A stretch of 64,000 nt of DNA from an uncultured Flammeovirgaceae bacterium (GTDB lineage: Bacteria > Bacteroidota > Bacteroidia > Cytophagales > Cyclobacteriaceae), in contig CAKZYA010000062.1 of assembly GCA_937883755.1 (NCBI GenBank), forward strand, positions 226,192-290,191, given 5' to 3'. This document shows positions 9,002 through 17,059 of this stretch, one piece after another; within the stretch, counting starts at the first letter, position 1, and every line of letters starts with the position of its first letter. A program made the translations under genes and the position numbers. A model generated the notes under the pieces. The model saw nothing but the letters and a program-made list of their open reading frames with translations, ran no database searches and was not told the origin of the DNA.

Positions 9002-9412
9002 ATGAAAACTAAAATTGCACTTTCAATCCTGGGCGCCATCGCACTCCTTAGCAGTTGCCAACCAGTTGCGTCATCCGAAACTGCCCAGATAAAAAAGGGC
9101 ATGATCAAAGTAGCGATCATGTACCCAAATGAGGATGGGAAAACTTTTGACATGGACTACTATTCCGGGAAGCATATGCCAATGGTCGCTGGTTTATTTG
9201 GCGATCCATTAAAACGGTATGCCATTGATAAGGGAATGTCTGGTCGGACACCCGATGAACCAACTCCCTATTTAGCCGTCGGATATTTTTACTTTGACAA
9301 GCTTTCTGACTATGAAAGTGCTTTTGGATCAAATGCCGAAAAAATCCTGAGTGACATTCCTAACTACACCGACATTCAGCCCGTTGTCCAGATTAGTGAA
9401 GTAATGTACTGA
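9002..9412 (+). CDS. EthD-family lipoprotein
   Basis: A 136-residue lipoprotein. The ATG at 9002 is preferred because it gives a lipoprotein signal (MKTKIALSILGAIALLSSC, lipid-modified Cys at residue 19); an upstream start would add non-signal sequence. The mature part has the EthD fold pattern: a first strand MIKVAIMYPNEDG, then MDYYSGKHMPM with the conserved His, and later YLAVGYFYFDKLSDYESAF. EthD domains are dimeric ferredoxin-like folds, originally linked to ethyl tert-butyl ether degradation and also found in many proteins of unknown role. A lipid-anchored version is unusual. The gene lies alone between two attC-like sites. Confidence 0.82.
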   Translation: MKTKIALSILGAIALLSSCQPVASSETAQIKKGMIKVAIMYPNEDGKTFDMDYYSGKHMPMVAGLFGDPLKRYAIDKGMSGRTPDEPTPYLAVGYFYFDKLSDYESAFGSNAEKILSDIPNYTDIQPVVQISEVMY

Positions 9413-9477
9413 CCATAACGCCTGGCTATGAGTAGTAGTAACCCGTAGAATGCTATTACTCATAGGTTTTGTTAGCG
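9413..9477 (+). repeat. attC-like site 3
   Basis: CTATGAGTAGTAGTA (9426-9440) and TGCTATTACTCATAG (9451-9465) form a 15-base stem with two mismatches and a 10-base loop. It is enclosed by ATAAC (9415-9419) and GTTAGCG (9471-9477), with unpaired bases between the stem and the right end. The element starts directly at the stop codon of the EthD-like gene. Confidence 0.5.
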
Positions 9478-9523
9478 ATAGCTTTTTGCAAATCGGGTTG
9501 ATGCTTAATAATCAAGTTTGTAA

Positions 9524-10180
9524 TTACTTTGCGCTTTTCCCAAACTCAATTGGAAACCCGACAGACAGTCCAATAAAGCTTAAATCAACTGTTCCTATTG
9601 TTTGGCCACTTGGTAATTCAATATCAGTTTTTGGAATAAAATTGTATTCTAATCCAATGATTAACTTATTGAATTCAATCCCTCCCCTTACCAAAAGCCC
9701 TACTTGATTATTGACGCTTCCTTTAATTTCTTCTTTGGAAAAATCCGCTTTATCTAGTTGAGTAACTTCTACGTAGGTCCCCAATAAATAGTATCCTACG
9801 CCTAAACCTAAATAAGGACGAAAAAAATATTTATTCAAAAGAATGTTTTCATTCAAGTAATAGTCAAAAGTAGGTACAAACGAAATAACCCCATTACCTG
9901 ATTTTTCATTGACGGTATATTCGAAACCAGTATTATTTCCAATGGTCTGAGTATTAATTGTACTGATACTGTTTGATCCGGAATATCCAATAATTCCAAG
10001 TCTCAATCCGACGACGGTATTCTGTGTAGATCTCACTTTAGGCTCTACATTGAGGAATAGCCCTGGTTTTCCGAGATCAAAACCAGTTTCTATTTTCAGT
10101 TTCATACTGCTCTGTGCTTGAGCACTTACATCGAGCAACCAGAATAACAATGTTATAAGTATTACTATCTTCCTAAGCAC
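9524..10180 (-). CDS. Outer-membrane beta-barrel protein
   Basis: A 218-residue protein with a Sec signal peptide (residues 1-20, cleavage after SAQA). The mature part alternates hydrophobic and polar residues in strands such as LRLGIIGYSGSN, FRPYLGLGVGYYLLGTYVEV, LIIGLEYNFIPKTDIEL and VDLSFIGLSVGFPIEF, as in small eight-strand porin-like barrels of Bacteroidota. No specific ligand can be named. It lies in reverse orientation to its neighbours inside a cassette-like unit bounded by GTTAGC (9471) and its complement GCTAAC (10280-10285). A minority of integron cassettes carry reversed genes with their own promoters. Confidence 0.82.
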   Translation of the reverse strand: MLRKIVILITLLFWLLDVSAQAQSSMKLKIETGFDLGKPGLFLNVEPKVRSTQNTVVGLRLGIIGYSGSNSISTINTQTIGNNTGFEYTVNEKSGNGVISFVPTFDYYLNENILLNKYFFRPYLGLGVGYYLLGTYVEVTQLDKADFSKEEIKGSVNNQVGLLVRGGIEFNKLIIGLEYNFIPKTDIELPSGQTIGTVDLSFIGLSVGFPIEFGKSAK

Positions 10181-10279
10181 AGCATTTTTGTTACAGAACG
10201 ATTTAAGTTAGAACATCTTATAAACGTTTATTCTCTTCTTGTTGGAAGTTGATTTTAGGTTTGCTTTTTTATAATTGTT

Positions 10280-10366
10280 GCTAACGAAGTTATGGCCTGA
10301 CTCATGGAGAGATAGTTGCTGAAGACGATAGGTTCATTTTTCGTATACAGACCTACTTTGTTTAAT
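10280..10366 (+). repeat. attC-like site 4 (weak)
   Basis: GCTAACGAAGT (10280-10290) opens the element, and AACGAAGT pairs with ACTTTGTT near 10355-10362 with one mismatch. The right end would be GTTTAAT (10360-10366). The inner arms are poorly paired. GCTAAC is the exact complement of the left end of this cassette (GTTAGC at 9471). Support is weaker than for the other sites. Confidence 0.3.
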
Positions 10367-10443
10367 CGCTGAGTCAGCAATTGCTTGGCCTAGTTACAAT
10401 CCAATTCTTTTGCCTATCTTTCTCCGAACATTTTTACTACACT

Positions 10444-11739
10444 ATGAATCTACGCAACCTATGCTTCATTCTACTCATTTCTTGGAGCAGCTCATTTACC
10501 TTTGGTCAGTCTACTGAGAATGCATTCATCTACGGCGACCTTCTACCTGATGCTCCCGAACTAGCTGCCCGAGGAGATTTTTCGGTAGGAGTACAGACTG
10601 TTGACTTACTCCATAAAGACCAAATTGATATTCTCAACTACAATCCGGAGCAAGATTCTCTGTATGACCGAGAGTTAAAAGTAGAGGTATGGTATCCGGC
10701 GCAGCTTGCAGAGGAACAGGAAGAGTTAGTGGTCTACGATGAGGTGATGGGCAACGCTAATTCGCCCGACCGTCCGATTATTCCCTTTACCTTCCTGGGG
10801 CGAGCAGCACGGGATGCTGAGCCAGTGCAAGCAGACGCTCCCTACCCTTTGGTTATCGTATCCCACGGTTACACGGGTTCGCGCCTCTTATTTACTTACT
10901 TAACTGAGAATCTGGCTTCTAAGGGTTACGTAGTAGTATCTATTGATCATACCGAATCTACTTTTCGGGATGCCAACAAATTTACCAGCACGCTGCTGAA
11001 TCGTTCCTTAGACGTTCTCTTCGTACTCAACGAAGTAGCCCGACTTAGTGAAGGCAACGAATCTTTCTTATCGGGATTAGCTGATGCTAACAACACTGCT
11101 TTGATTGGGTATTCTATGGGTGGTTACGGCGTAATTAACGTGGCTGGCGCAGGTTACAGTCCCGGAGCCGGAGAGTTTTTTCGAACCAATTCGGGAGGAA
11201 GCCGAGCGTTAGAGCAGCGACTAGCCGGGACTCCTGAGTTTGAGGCTTCTATTGATCCTAGAGTAAAAGCCGTGGTGGCTATGGCGCCCTGGGGCATGGA
11301 GCGGGGTGTCTGGAACAACGAAGGGTTAGCTGGTATTAAGGTGCCTTCCCTATTCATTGCTGGTAGCGAAGACGATATCTCTGGTTACGAGCAAGGGATC
11401 AAAGCCATTTACGAAGGAGCGGTAAATTCTGACCGCTATTTGCTCACCTACCTTCGTGCTCGGCATAATATTGCGCCTAACCCTCCACCACCCGAAGCGT
11501 TACAACCCGGTCTTCATTTGGATGAATATCTACGCTACGCCGATTCGGTGTGGGATCAGCGTCGGATCAATAATGTTAACCAGCACTTTATCACCGCATT
11601 TTTAGAAATTCACTTACGGAACAGGGGCGACTATCGTGCTTATCTGGATGGAGATGAAAACGCTGACGAAGCAGGTTGGAAAGGCTTCAAGCCCCGAACC
11701 TGGGTTGGTCTGGAGCTAAGTCACGATCTACCTCAGTAA
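10444..11739 (+). CDS. Secreted alpha/beta hydrolase
   Basis: A 431-residue exported hydrolase of the dienelactone / PAF-acetylhydrolase-like group. The ATG at 10444 is chosen because it opens directly into a signal peptide (MNLRNLCFILLISWSSSF...FGQ). The oxyanion region is PLVIVSHGYTGSR, the nucleophile Ser sits in GYSMGGYG near residue 222, the acid is probably the Asp in GSEDD, and the His is in RARHNIAPN. The family cleaves esters or lipids; the substrate is unknown. It occupies the largest single-gene cassette-like unit. A strong terminator-like hairpin lies about 160 bases after the stop. Confidence 0.88.
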   Translation: MNLRNLCFILLISWSSSFTFGQSTENAFIYGDLLPDAPELAARGDFSVGVQTVDLLHKDQIDILNYNPEQDSLYDRELKVEVWYPAQLAEEQEELVVYDEVMGNANSPDRPIIPFTFLGRAARDAEPVQADAPYPLVIVSHGYTGSRLLFTYLTENLASKGYVVVSIDHTESTFRDANKFTSTLLNRSLDVLFVLNEVARLSEGNESFLSGLADANNTALIGYSMGGYGVINVAGAGYSPGAGEFFRTNSGGSRALEQRLAGTPEFEASIDPRVKAVVAMAPWGMERGVWNNEGLAGIKVPSLFIAGSEDDISGYEQGIKAIYEGAVNSDRYLLTYLRARHNIAPNPPPPEALQPGLHLDEYLRYADSVWDQRRINNVNQHFITAFLEIHLRNRGDYRAYLDGDENADEAGWKGFKPRTWVGLELSHDLPQ

Positions 11740-11758
11740 TATCGATTAGGCAATGAAC

Positions 11759-11831
11759 TACTAACGAATACCTGAAAGTAAGCGAGCGGCCCATAGTAAG
11801 CTTTAATGGCCGCCAGGCTACAGCGTTAAAT
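11759..11831 (+). repeat. attC-like site 5
   Basis: TAACG (11762-11766) pairs with CGTTA near 11824-11828, TACCTG pairs with CAGGCTA leaving one bulged C, and GCGGCC pairs with GGCCGC around a tip of about 16 bases. The right end GTTAAAT (11825-11831) fits the integron consensus GTTRRRY exactly. The single extrahelical base on one arm is a recognised attC trait. Confidence 0.5.
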
Positions 11832-11901
11832 CGTCAATAGTCGCTCAAATAGGTCAAAAGTTTGTATATCAACTTGATAAGCAGTTATGTGAATTTGCTG
11901 A

Positions 11902-11928
11902 AAAAGGTGTAGTTATACTGCACCTTTT
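11902..11928 (+). terminator. Terminator-like hairpin
   Basis: AAAAGGTGTAGT (11902-11913) and ACTGCACCTTTT (11917-11928) form a 12-base stem with one G-T pair and a three-base loop. The arms end in A and T runs, so it could end transcription from either side. It probably closes the alpha/beta hydrolase transcript. Confidence 0.65.
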
Positions 11929-11953
11929 ATATTGTGTACCTATACAAAATGAA

Positions 11954-11980
11954 TTAGGTTTGTTTATACAACCGTTGTGC
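11954..11980 (+). repeat. Right half of an attC-like site (17-base direct repeat)
   Basis: TTAGGTTTGTTTATACA (11954-11970) is identical to 8417-8433. It is followed by ACCGTTGTGC, so it again sits directly before a cassette start (GTTGTG at 11974). No clear left half is visible, so the element may be degenerate. Confidence 0.4.
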
Positions 11981-11992
11981 CCAATTAGAAAA

Positions 11993-12643
11993 ATGACAGA
12001 ATCGAAAGTCAAATACACGGAAAAAGAAATTCTTGAAATATTCAAGGAACAACATCGACTTTGTAGTCCACTTGACCCAGAAGCTGACCCTTGGGCCGAA
12101 ATTACGGCTGAAATGACAGTTAGTGAATGGAGATGGGCTAACGACTTACTCGGTTGGAAAAAGTTAAGTGAATTTTTAAATCAAGAATTTCGAGTTCAGA
12201 TAAGTCAACGCGAATGGCAGAATGTTTTAGAACCTGCTCGGACAAGGAAACTGATTGAAGTTTGCCGACTTCTATCAAATTATGCTGAAAAAGATTTTTA
12301 CGAACCAAAGGCTCTGTTTGGCGAACCGTGCTTAAAAGCAGGAGTATTCTTAACAATCAAAAAGAATCTAAAAGACAAAGGAGTAAATGTATCTGAACTG
12401 CTACCATCTTCTTCATTGACAGCCTATATGGACAAGTATTTCTCACCAGTGTTAGAAGAAATCACACTAACAGGAACGAAACCAATTGACAAAATTGAGA
12501 CTCGGAGAAAGAAAAAAGGATTTTGGAATGTCATAAACATTTTCGACCCTGACCGATATGAAACCTTGACGGGAGAAATAAAGACATTCCGTGATTTGAC
12601 GGAGAAAATAATTGAAGAAAATAATAAAAACTGGGCACAATAA
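11993..12643 (+). CDS. Hypothetical protein in a cassette-like unit
   Basis: A 216-residue soluble protein that I do not recognise, started at the ATG at 11993. It is mostly helical and charged, with no signal or membrane segment. Visible blocks are KYTEKEILEIFKEQHR at the N-terminus, TVSEWRWANDLLGWKKLSEFLN near residue 45, RKLIEVCRLLSNYAEKDFYEP near 85, and a C-terminal NIFDPDRYETLTGEI. The bounding unit begins with TTGTGCCCA (11975-11983), and its exact complement TGGGCACAA (12632-12640) covers the last sense codons before the TAA stop, so the stop lies inside the recombination-like site. This is the clearest cassette in the window. Confidence 0.75.
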   Translation: MTESKVKYTEKEILEIFKEQHRLCSPLDPEADPWAEITAEMTVSEWRWANDLLGWKKLSEFLNQEFRVQISQREWQNVLEPARTRKLIEVCRLLSNYAEKDFYEPKALFGEPCLKAGVFLTIKKNLKDKGVNVSELLPSSSLTAYMDKYFSPVLEEITLTGTKPIDKIETRRKKKGFWNVINIFDPDRYETLTGEIKTFRDLTEKIIEENNKNWAQ

Positions 12644-12694
12644 CGGCTATAGTGCATGCCCTCCGGAACACGCACCATAGCCAAACCGCTGTGT
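12638..12694 (+). repeat. attC-like site 6
   Basis: GGCTATAGTGC (12645-12655) and GCACCATAGCC (12672-12682) form an 11-base stem with one mismatch. CAATAAC lies on the left, and AAACCGCTGTG on the right has an unpaired AAA. The expected GTT of the right end reads GCT, so the site may be inactive. It contains the start of the Crp/Fnr reading frame. Confidence 0.5.
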
Positions 12695-13192
12695 GCCATT
12701 AGAAGACAAAACTATATTCTGTTGAAAGAAATAACATTGAGAAAAGGGCAGATACTGCAGCGAAGTGGTGAATTAAATACCAAGGTTTACCATGTGAAAT
12801 CTGGTTTGCTACGAAGCTATTCGATCGACAAAAATGGCAAAGAGAACATATTTATGTTTGCACCCGAAGGTTGGGTAATTGCCGATACCTGCGAACCTAA
12901 ATCAGAGGCAGTTTTATTTATAGATGCGCTTGAAGATTCAAACGTGATTGTTTTACCAAAAGATCTTGAAAGAGAAAAACAACATGTAGGTGCGTTAACA
13001 AAAAGATTAAATGCACTACAAAAACGAGTTTTAATGCTAATCAGTACCAATGCTATTGAGCGATATGAACACTTTATTCAAGCCTATCCTAATATAGCCC
13101 ATCGTGTTCCTCAACGTATGATTGCCTCCTATATTGGTGTTAACCCGGAAACCTTAAGTGCTGCTAAATCAAAACGCTTAAAAAAGGAGTAA
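12656..13192 (+). CDS. Crp/Fnr-family regulator, N-terminus altered
   Basis: A cyclic-nucleotide-binding-type sensor followed by a C-terminal DNA-binding helix pair, as in Bacteroidota Crp/Fnr regulators. Core motifs are ITLRKGQILQRSGE, VYHVKSGLLRSYSIDKNGKE, FMFAPEGWVIAD, FIDALEDSNVIVLP, and a recognition region IASYIGVNPETLSAA near the C-terminus. The family usually has 20-30 more residues before the first barrel strand. Here the frame instead enters through the attC-like site: the ATG at 12656 lies in its hairpin, giving PSGTRTIAKPLC, and a TTG near 12722 is the alternative start. The gene therefore looks truncated at its left end by the recombination-like site. Whether it is functional is uncertain. 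Confidence 0.78.
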   Translation: MPSGTRTIAKPLCAIRRQNYILLKEITLRKGQILQRSGELNTKVYHVKSGLLRSYSIDKNGKENIFMFAPEGWVIADTCEPKSEAVLFIDALEDSNVIVLPKDLEREKQHVGALTKRLNALQKRVLMLISTNAIERYEHFIQAYPNIAHRVPQRMIASYIGVNPETLSAAKSKRLKKE

Positions 13193-13284
13193 CTCTTTCA
13201 TTTCTTATGAAATCATAATGCATGGCTTTTATGAGCCTACGAACTTTGTGATAAATACTAAGCACAACAAAATCACAGAGCATT

Positions 13285-13743
13285 ATGAAAAATTATGGCA
13301 TCTTTTTAAAGATATCGGCTGTCTTATGGTTTATCTGGGGTGCAGTGCACATGTTTGCCGGAATCATGACGGATAACTTCATCCTAAGTGGAGATATAGC
13401 AGGAGCCGTTAGTGGCATAGCCGATGCAGTCGATCCAGCTACGCTTCAAGCAAATTACCCAGATGCTGCCGGAGCAATAATTGGCCAACACGGATTTAAT
13501 CTCCTTTGGATTGGAATCACTACCCTGATCTGTTCTTTTTTTGTATGGAAAGGAAATAAGAATGCCATTTTCCTTGCAGCGATTACTGGCGGCCTAGCTG
13601 ATTTGGGTTACTTTCTTTTTATAGACTTAGGCGGGTATTCCAACTTCATGCCGGGTACTGTCATGACTATTGTTTCTTCTGCCGCTATTATTTTGAGTTT
13701 TACCGCTTATTTCCAGACTAAAAATCAGGTAGCTATTGCTTAA
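13285..13743 (+). CDS. Four-helix inner-membrane protein of unknown function
   Basis: A 152-residue hydrophobic protein with about four membrane helices: near residues 7-27 (ISAVLWFIWGAVHMFAGI), 65-88, 93-113 and 122-145. An intervening extracytoplasmic loop carries acidic residues (DNFILSGDIAGAVSGIADAVD). Similar small membrane proteins are common in Bacteroidota without a known role. It lies 92 bases after the Crp/Fnr gene, and its end overlaps the start region of the downstream porin by eight bases if the TTG start of that gene is used, so the two are probably co-transcribed. Confidence 0.8.
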   Translation: MKNYGIFLKISAVLWFIWGAVHMFAGIMTDNFILSGDIAGAVSGIADAVDPATLQANYPDAAGAIIGQHGFNLLWIGITTLICSFFVWKGNKNAIFLAAITGGLADLGYFLFIDLGGYSNFMPGTVMTIVSSAAIILSFTAYFQTKNQVAIA

Positions 13744-15139
13744 TGGCAAACTGGTGCGGGTAAGCCTATTCGCCTTATTCTGTTTGATAGCAAACATCGG
13801 GTTTACTCAGGAAGAGAAAATCGCAGGTATTAATTTGCTAAGAGCAGAAGAGTCTTACTTATATCTAGATTCGTTGGAGAAAAAAACAATATTTCTTCAA
13901 CCTCTTAAATTAGTTGCCATCAATAGGAACCACGCTTTTTTCTTATCCTTAGGGGGTGAATATCGCGCAAGAATTGAACATACTACAAATGAAAATTATA
14001 CTACGAAGAACCTAACGTATTATTCTCAAAGAGTCAATTTACACGCATCTTTACAATTAGGCTCCAACTTTCGCCTTTTCGGAGAACTATACAGCGGTTA
14101 CGTAACAGGGAATGAAAACATTTTTCTTGAATCTGATGAAATAGATGTGCATCAAGGGTTCCTGGAATGGAAGCCAATAAATTCTTCCAATTTACAGACA
14201 ACCGTAAGATTTGGAAGACAAGAAATTGGATATGGAGCCTCTCGGATAGTGGGCATAAGAGAAGGGCCCAATATGAGGAGATCTTTTGATATGGCTCGGG
14301 TTATGATCCGAAAAAATAACTCATCTGTCGACCTGCTGTATGGAAAAGAAGTTGATATTTCCCCATTCAGCTTTGATAATAAATCCAATATTTTTGAAAA
14401 TGACGCATCAAATCCTAGTTTTTGGGGAGCATACTACAGACGACCATTTCTAAAAGATATTGGTAAACTAGATATCTACTATTTTGGCTTTCACGCTAAT
14501 CGCTCTCGCTTCAATGATGTCTCAGGCACGGAAACAAGACATTCAGTGGGGATTAGATCATTTAGCGTTAAAGGTCGCTTATCCTATAATACCGAAATAA
14601 TTATGCAGTGGGGTGAGCTTGGTAACAGTGATATTTTTGCCTATAACCTAGAAACTGACTGGAAGTATGCACTTATTGAAAACAGCTGGAAACCTCAACT
14701 AGGTATTAAAGCTGATTTGTCCAGCGGAGATAAACGAACTGGAGATGGCCGAGTAGGCACCTTTAATCCGATATTCGTCAATCCTGCCATTTACAGTCTA
14801 GCGGCGGTAAACACCCCGGCAAATATCACGAGCCTACATCCTAACTTCTCAGTTTATCCCATCGAAGGTTTAACAGTATATGTAGACTACGCATTCTTTT
14901 ACAGAACTGAATCAAATGATGGACTTTACGCCCCTCCCCGTTTTTTAGCTCGTGAAGCAAATGGCCTCAGTACAAAACATATAGGAGACGTATTTGGATT
15001 ACAGATATCTTACGAAATCAATCGCAATATTTTTTTTGATCTACGGAGCTCTTATTTCGTTGCAGGTCAATTTATTAAAGCATCCGGTGATTCAGAAAAT
15101 ACTTTTTACATAGCCCCAACTATGAGCTTTAAGTTTTAG
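13736..15139 (+). CDS. Alginate-export-type outer-membrane porin
   Basis: A protein of about 467 residues with a signal peptide and a long beta-barrel. The motifs SLGGEYRARIEHT, TVRFGRQEIGYGASRIVGIREGPNMRRSFD and the closing strand FYIAPTMSFKF match the alginate export (AlgE-like) barrel family, an 18-strand porin for anionic substrates. The start is uncertain: no ATG precedes the signal, the TTG at 13736 overlaps the upstream stop, and the GTG at 13754 gives a cleaner signal (RVSLFALFCLIANIGFTQ). The substrate is unknown, since the family covers many charged solutes. A site of the attC-like group follows the stop by about 24 bases. Confidence 0.85.
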   Translation: MLNGKLVRVSLFALFCLIANIGFTQEEKIAGINLLRAEESYLYLDSLEKKTIFLQPLKLVAINRNHAFFLSLGGEYRARIEHTTNENYTTKNLTYYSQRVNLHASLQLGSNFRLFGELYSGYVTGNENIFLESDEIDVHQGFLEWKPINSSNLQTTVRFGRQEIGYGASRIVGIREGPNMRRSFDMARVMIRKNNSSVDLLYGKEVDISPFSFDNKSNIFENDASNPSFWGAYYRRPFLKDIGKLDIYYFGFHANRSRFNDVSGTETRHSVGIRSFSVKGRLSYNTEIIMQWGELGNSDIFAYNLETDWKYALIENSWKPQLGIKADLSSGDKRTGDGRVGTFNPIFVNPAIYSLAAVNTPANITSLHPNFSVYPIEGLTVYVDYAFFYRTESNDGLYAPPRFLAREANGLSTKHIGDVFGLQISYEINRNIFFDLRSSYFVAGQFIKASGDSENTFYIAPTMSFKF

Positions 15140-15162
15140 ATTTACCTTGTAAGTTTCTTAAT

Positions 15163-15231
15163 TTAAAACGGCATACAAAAAAGTTATAGTGCATACCCTG
15201 CCGGATACGCACTATACCCAAGCCGTTGGTA
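15163..15231 (+). repeat. attC-like site 7
   Basis: AACGGC (15167-15172) pairs with GCCGTT (15222-15227), and TATAGTGC (15185-15192) pairs exactly with GCACTATA (15209-15216). Unpaired bases lie between the two stems on both arms. The tip ATACCCTGCCGGATAC resembles the tip of site 6. Confidence 0.5.
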
Positions 15232-15253
15232 AAACATCAGAACCCACAAAACC

Positions 15254-16639
15254 ATGAAACACTTTGCTCATCTCATTATCGGAACCGGACAGGCTACCGG
15301 AACTCTACTCGGTAAGCTAATTCCTACCAAGACAGCTATCGGAGTTATTGAAGCCAACAAAGTGGGGGGTAGTTGTGTGAATTACGGATGTACTCCTACC
15401 AAGACACTAGTAGCCACCGCTAAAGCGTTTCATCAAGCCAAACGAGGAGATTTTTATGGCTTCCAGGCTGAGAACCTAACGCTCAATTATGCTAAAGTGA
15501 GAGAGCGGATGAATAGTATCAGAAATGGTAGCAGCGATGGTTTAAAATCCTGGATGGAAAATACTGATAATGTTGACCTGATGTTCGGTAGTGCCAAGTT
15601 TACCGGAGATAAACAGGTAGAAGTGGACGGTCAGACGTATACTGCCGATAATATTTACATCAACGTGGGAACCCGGCCTTCGGCTCCGCCCATTCCGGGT
15701 CTGGACGATATAAACTGGCTGGATAGTGCCCGCTTGCTAGACCTTGAAAAGGTTCCGGAGCATCTGCTGATTATTGGTGGAGGGTACATTGGGGTTGAGT
15801 TTGCCCAAGTGTTTAGACGGTTTGGCGCCAAAATCAGTATCATTCAACGGGGAAGCCAACTGATGCCTCGGGAAGACGAAGATGTAGCGGAGGCAGTGAA
15901 AGAATTTCTGGAAGAAGAAGGTGTCAATATATACTGCAATGCCAACACTATAAAAATCACCCCGAAAGACGATCAAAAAGAAATTGAGATTGAAGTGGAC
16001 GGAGAACCCAAGCTATTGATTGGTGATCAGGTTTTAGTAGCCGCCGGAAGGATTTCCAATAGCGACACATTAGCCCTCGAGAATACCGGAATAAAAGTGA
16101 ATGATCGCGGACACATAGAGGTAGACAAGTATTGCGAAACTGCCGTTGAGGGAATTTATGCCGTGGGCGATGTGAACGGTCACGGTGGGTTTACCCATAC
16201 TGCAGTAAATGACGCCGAGATCGTTCTAGACAAACTCTTTGGGGGAGACCGAACGCTCGATGTTAGAAATACCATTTATGGACTGTTTACCGACCCGCCA
16301 TTGGGCAGGGTTGGTATGACCGAAAAAGAAGCAGTAAAAAAAGGAAAGCGAGTGCTAAAAGCTACCCGACCCATGAGTAAGATAAGTCGGGCGAAGGAAA
16401 TGGGTGAAACCAAAGGCTTCGCCAAATTACTGGTAGACGCTGAAACAGATTTGGTATTAGGAGCTTCTATTTTAGGAGTAGGCGGCGACGAAATCATCAA
16501 TATGTTCGCCACCATTATGCATTCTAATATTCCGTGTCGGCACTACCGAAAAGTAGTTTTGGTTCACCCTACCGTTTCCGAACTCATGCCCTGGGTGTTG
16601 GATGGAATTAAAGAACTTATGGAACAAAGTGAAGGTTAG
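15254..16639 (+). CDS. FAD-dependent pyridine nucleotide-disulfide oxidoreductase (MerA/Lpd-like)
   Basis: A 461-residue class I flavin disulfide reductase. It shows an N-terminal FAD motif (IIGTGQATG), redox cysteines C41 and C46 in GGSCVNYGCTPTKT, the NAD(P)H Rossmann motif LLIIGGGYIGVEFAQ near residue 173, a second FAD motif GIYAVGDVNG near 300, and a C-terminal dimerisation domain ending HPTVSELMPW with the catalytic His and Glu. It lacks the N-terminal metal-binding domain and the C-terminal Cys pair of true mercuric reductase. Annotation as a general reductase is therefore safer; it could be dihydrolipoyl dehydrogenase-like. It starts 23 bases after attC-like site 7. Confidence 0.88.
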   Translation: MKHFAHLIIGTGQATGTLLGKLIPTKTAIGVIEANKVGGSCVNYGCTPTKTLVATAKAFHQAKRGDFYGFQAENLTLNYAKVRERMNSIRNGSSDGLKSWMENTDNVDLMFGSAKFTGDKQVEVDGQTYTADNIYINVGTRPSAPPIPGLDDINWLDSARLLDLEKVPEHLLIIGGGYIGVEFAQVFRRFGAKISIIQRGSQLMPREDEDVAEAVKEFLEEEGVNIYCNANTIKITPKDDQKEIEIEVDGEPKLLIGDQVLVAAGRISNSDTLALENTGIKVNDRGHIEVDKYCETAVEGIYAVGDVNGHGGFTHTAVNDAEIVLDKLFGGDRTLDVRNTIYGLFTDPPLGRVGMTEKEAVKKGKRVLKATRPMSKISRAKEMGETKGFAKLLVDAETDLVLGASILGVGGDEIINMFATIMHSNIPCRHYRKVVLVHPTVSELMPWVLDGIKELMEQSEG

Positions 16640-16645
16640 CAATAT

Positions 16646-17059
16646 TCACGAAACAGGAACCGGGTAGTTGAAGAGCTCTTTCTTAAGTGTCCACAAAAAA
16701 TATAAATGCAGAAGTAAGAAAAATATGTTCTCGTATCCTCCGTAAGCAACTAGACCAAAAATAGACCATATCACCGCAACAACAGAAAAGCCAAAAGCAA
16801 TTTTTAGTGCTGCTTTTGAATGCCCGTAGAGCTTATAGGAGAAAAAGATATCAACTGCTCCTAAGACCAGGAGAACAACTCCCCACCTTATGAAGTCTGT
16901 CGTTCCCCAGGCTTGAACATACTCATTATCCTTCATTACTTCTTTCAACCAGTTTGAGGCAAGAATATAAGTTAACCCTCCAGCGATTAGCCCGATTCCA
17001 GCTAATAGATAAAACCCAGTAAGTACTGTTCTATGAATATTCTTAGAATTTGTCATCAT
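16646..17059 (-). CDS. Four-helix membrane protein, co-transcribed with an AraC regulator
   Basis: A 137-residue protein with four predicted membrane helices (near residues 12-32, 56-76, 84-104 and 108-128). I do not recognise a family. It overlaps the end of the upstream AraC-type regulator gene by 17 bases, so the two form an operon and the membrane protein may depend on the regulator for expression. The second Met (17056) is an equally good start. It converges with the disulfide reductase gene, leaving only six bases between the two stops. Confidence 0.78.
   Translation of the reverse strand: MMTNSKNIHRTVLTGFYLLAGIGLIAGGLTYILASNWLKEVMKDNEYVQAWGTTDFIRWGVVLLVLGAVDIFFSYKLYGHSKAALKIAFGFSVVAVIWSIFGLVAYGGYENIFFLLLHLYFLWTLKKELFNYPVPVS

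Noticed and set aside
15254..16639. Mercury resistance gene merA
   Set aside because: The CxxxxC motif fits, but the metal-binding N-terminal domain, the C-terminal Cys pair and any mer neighbours are missing.
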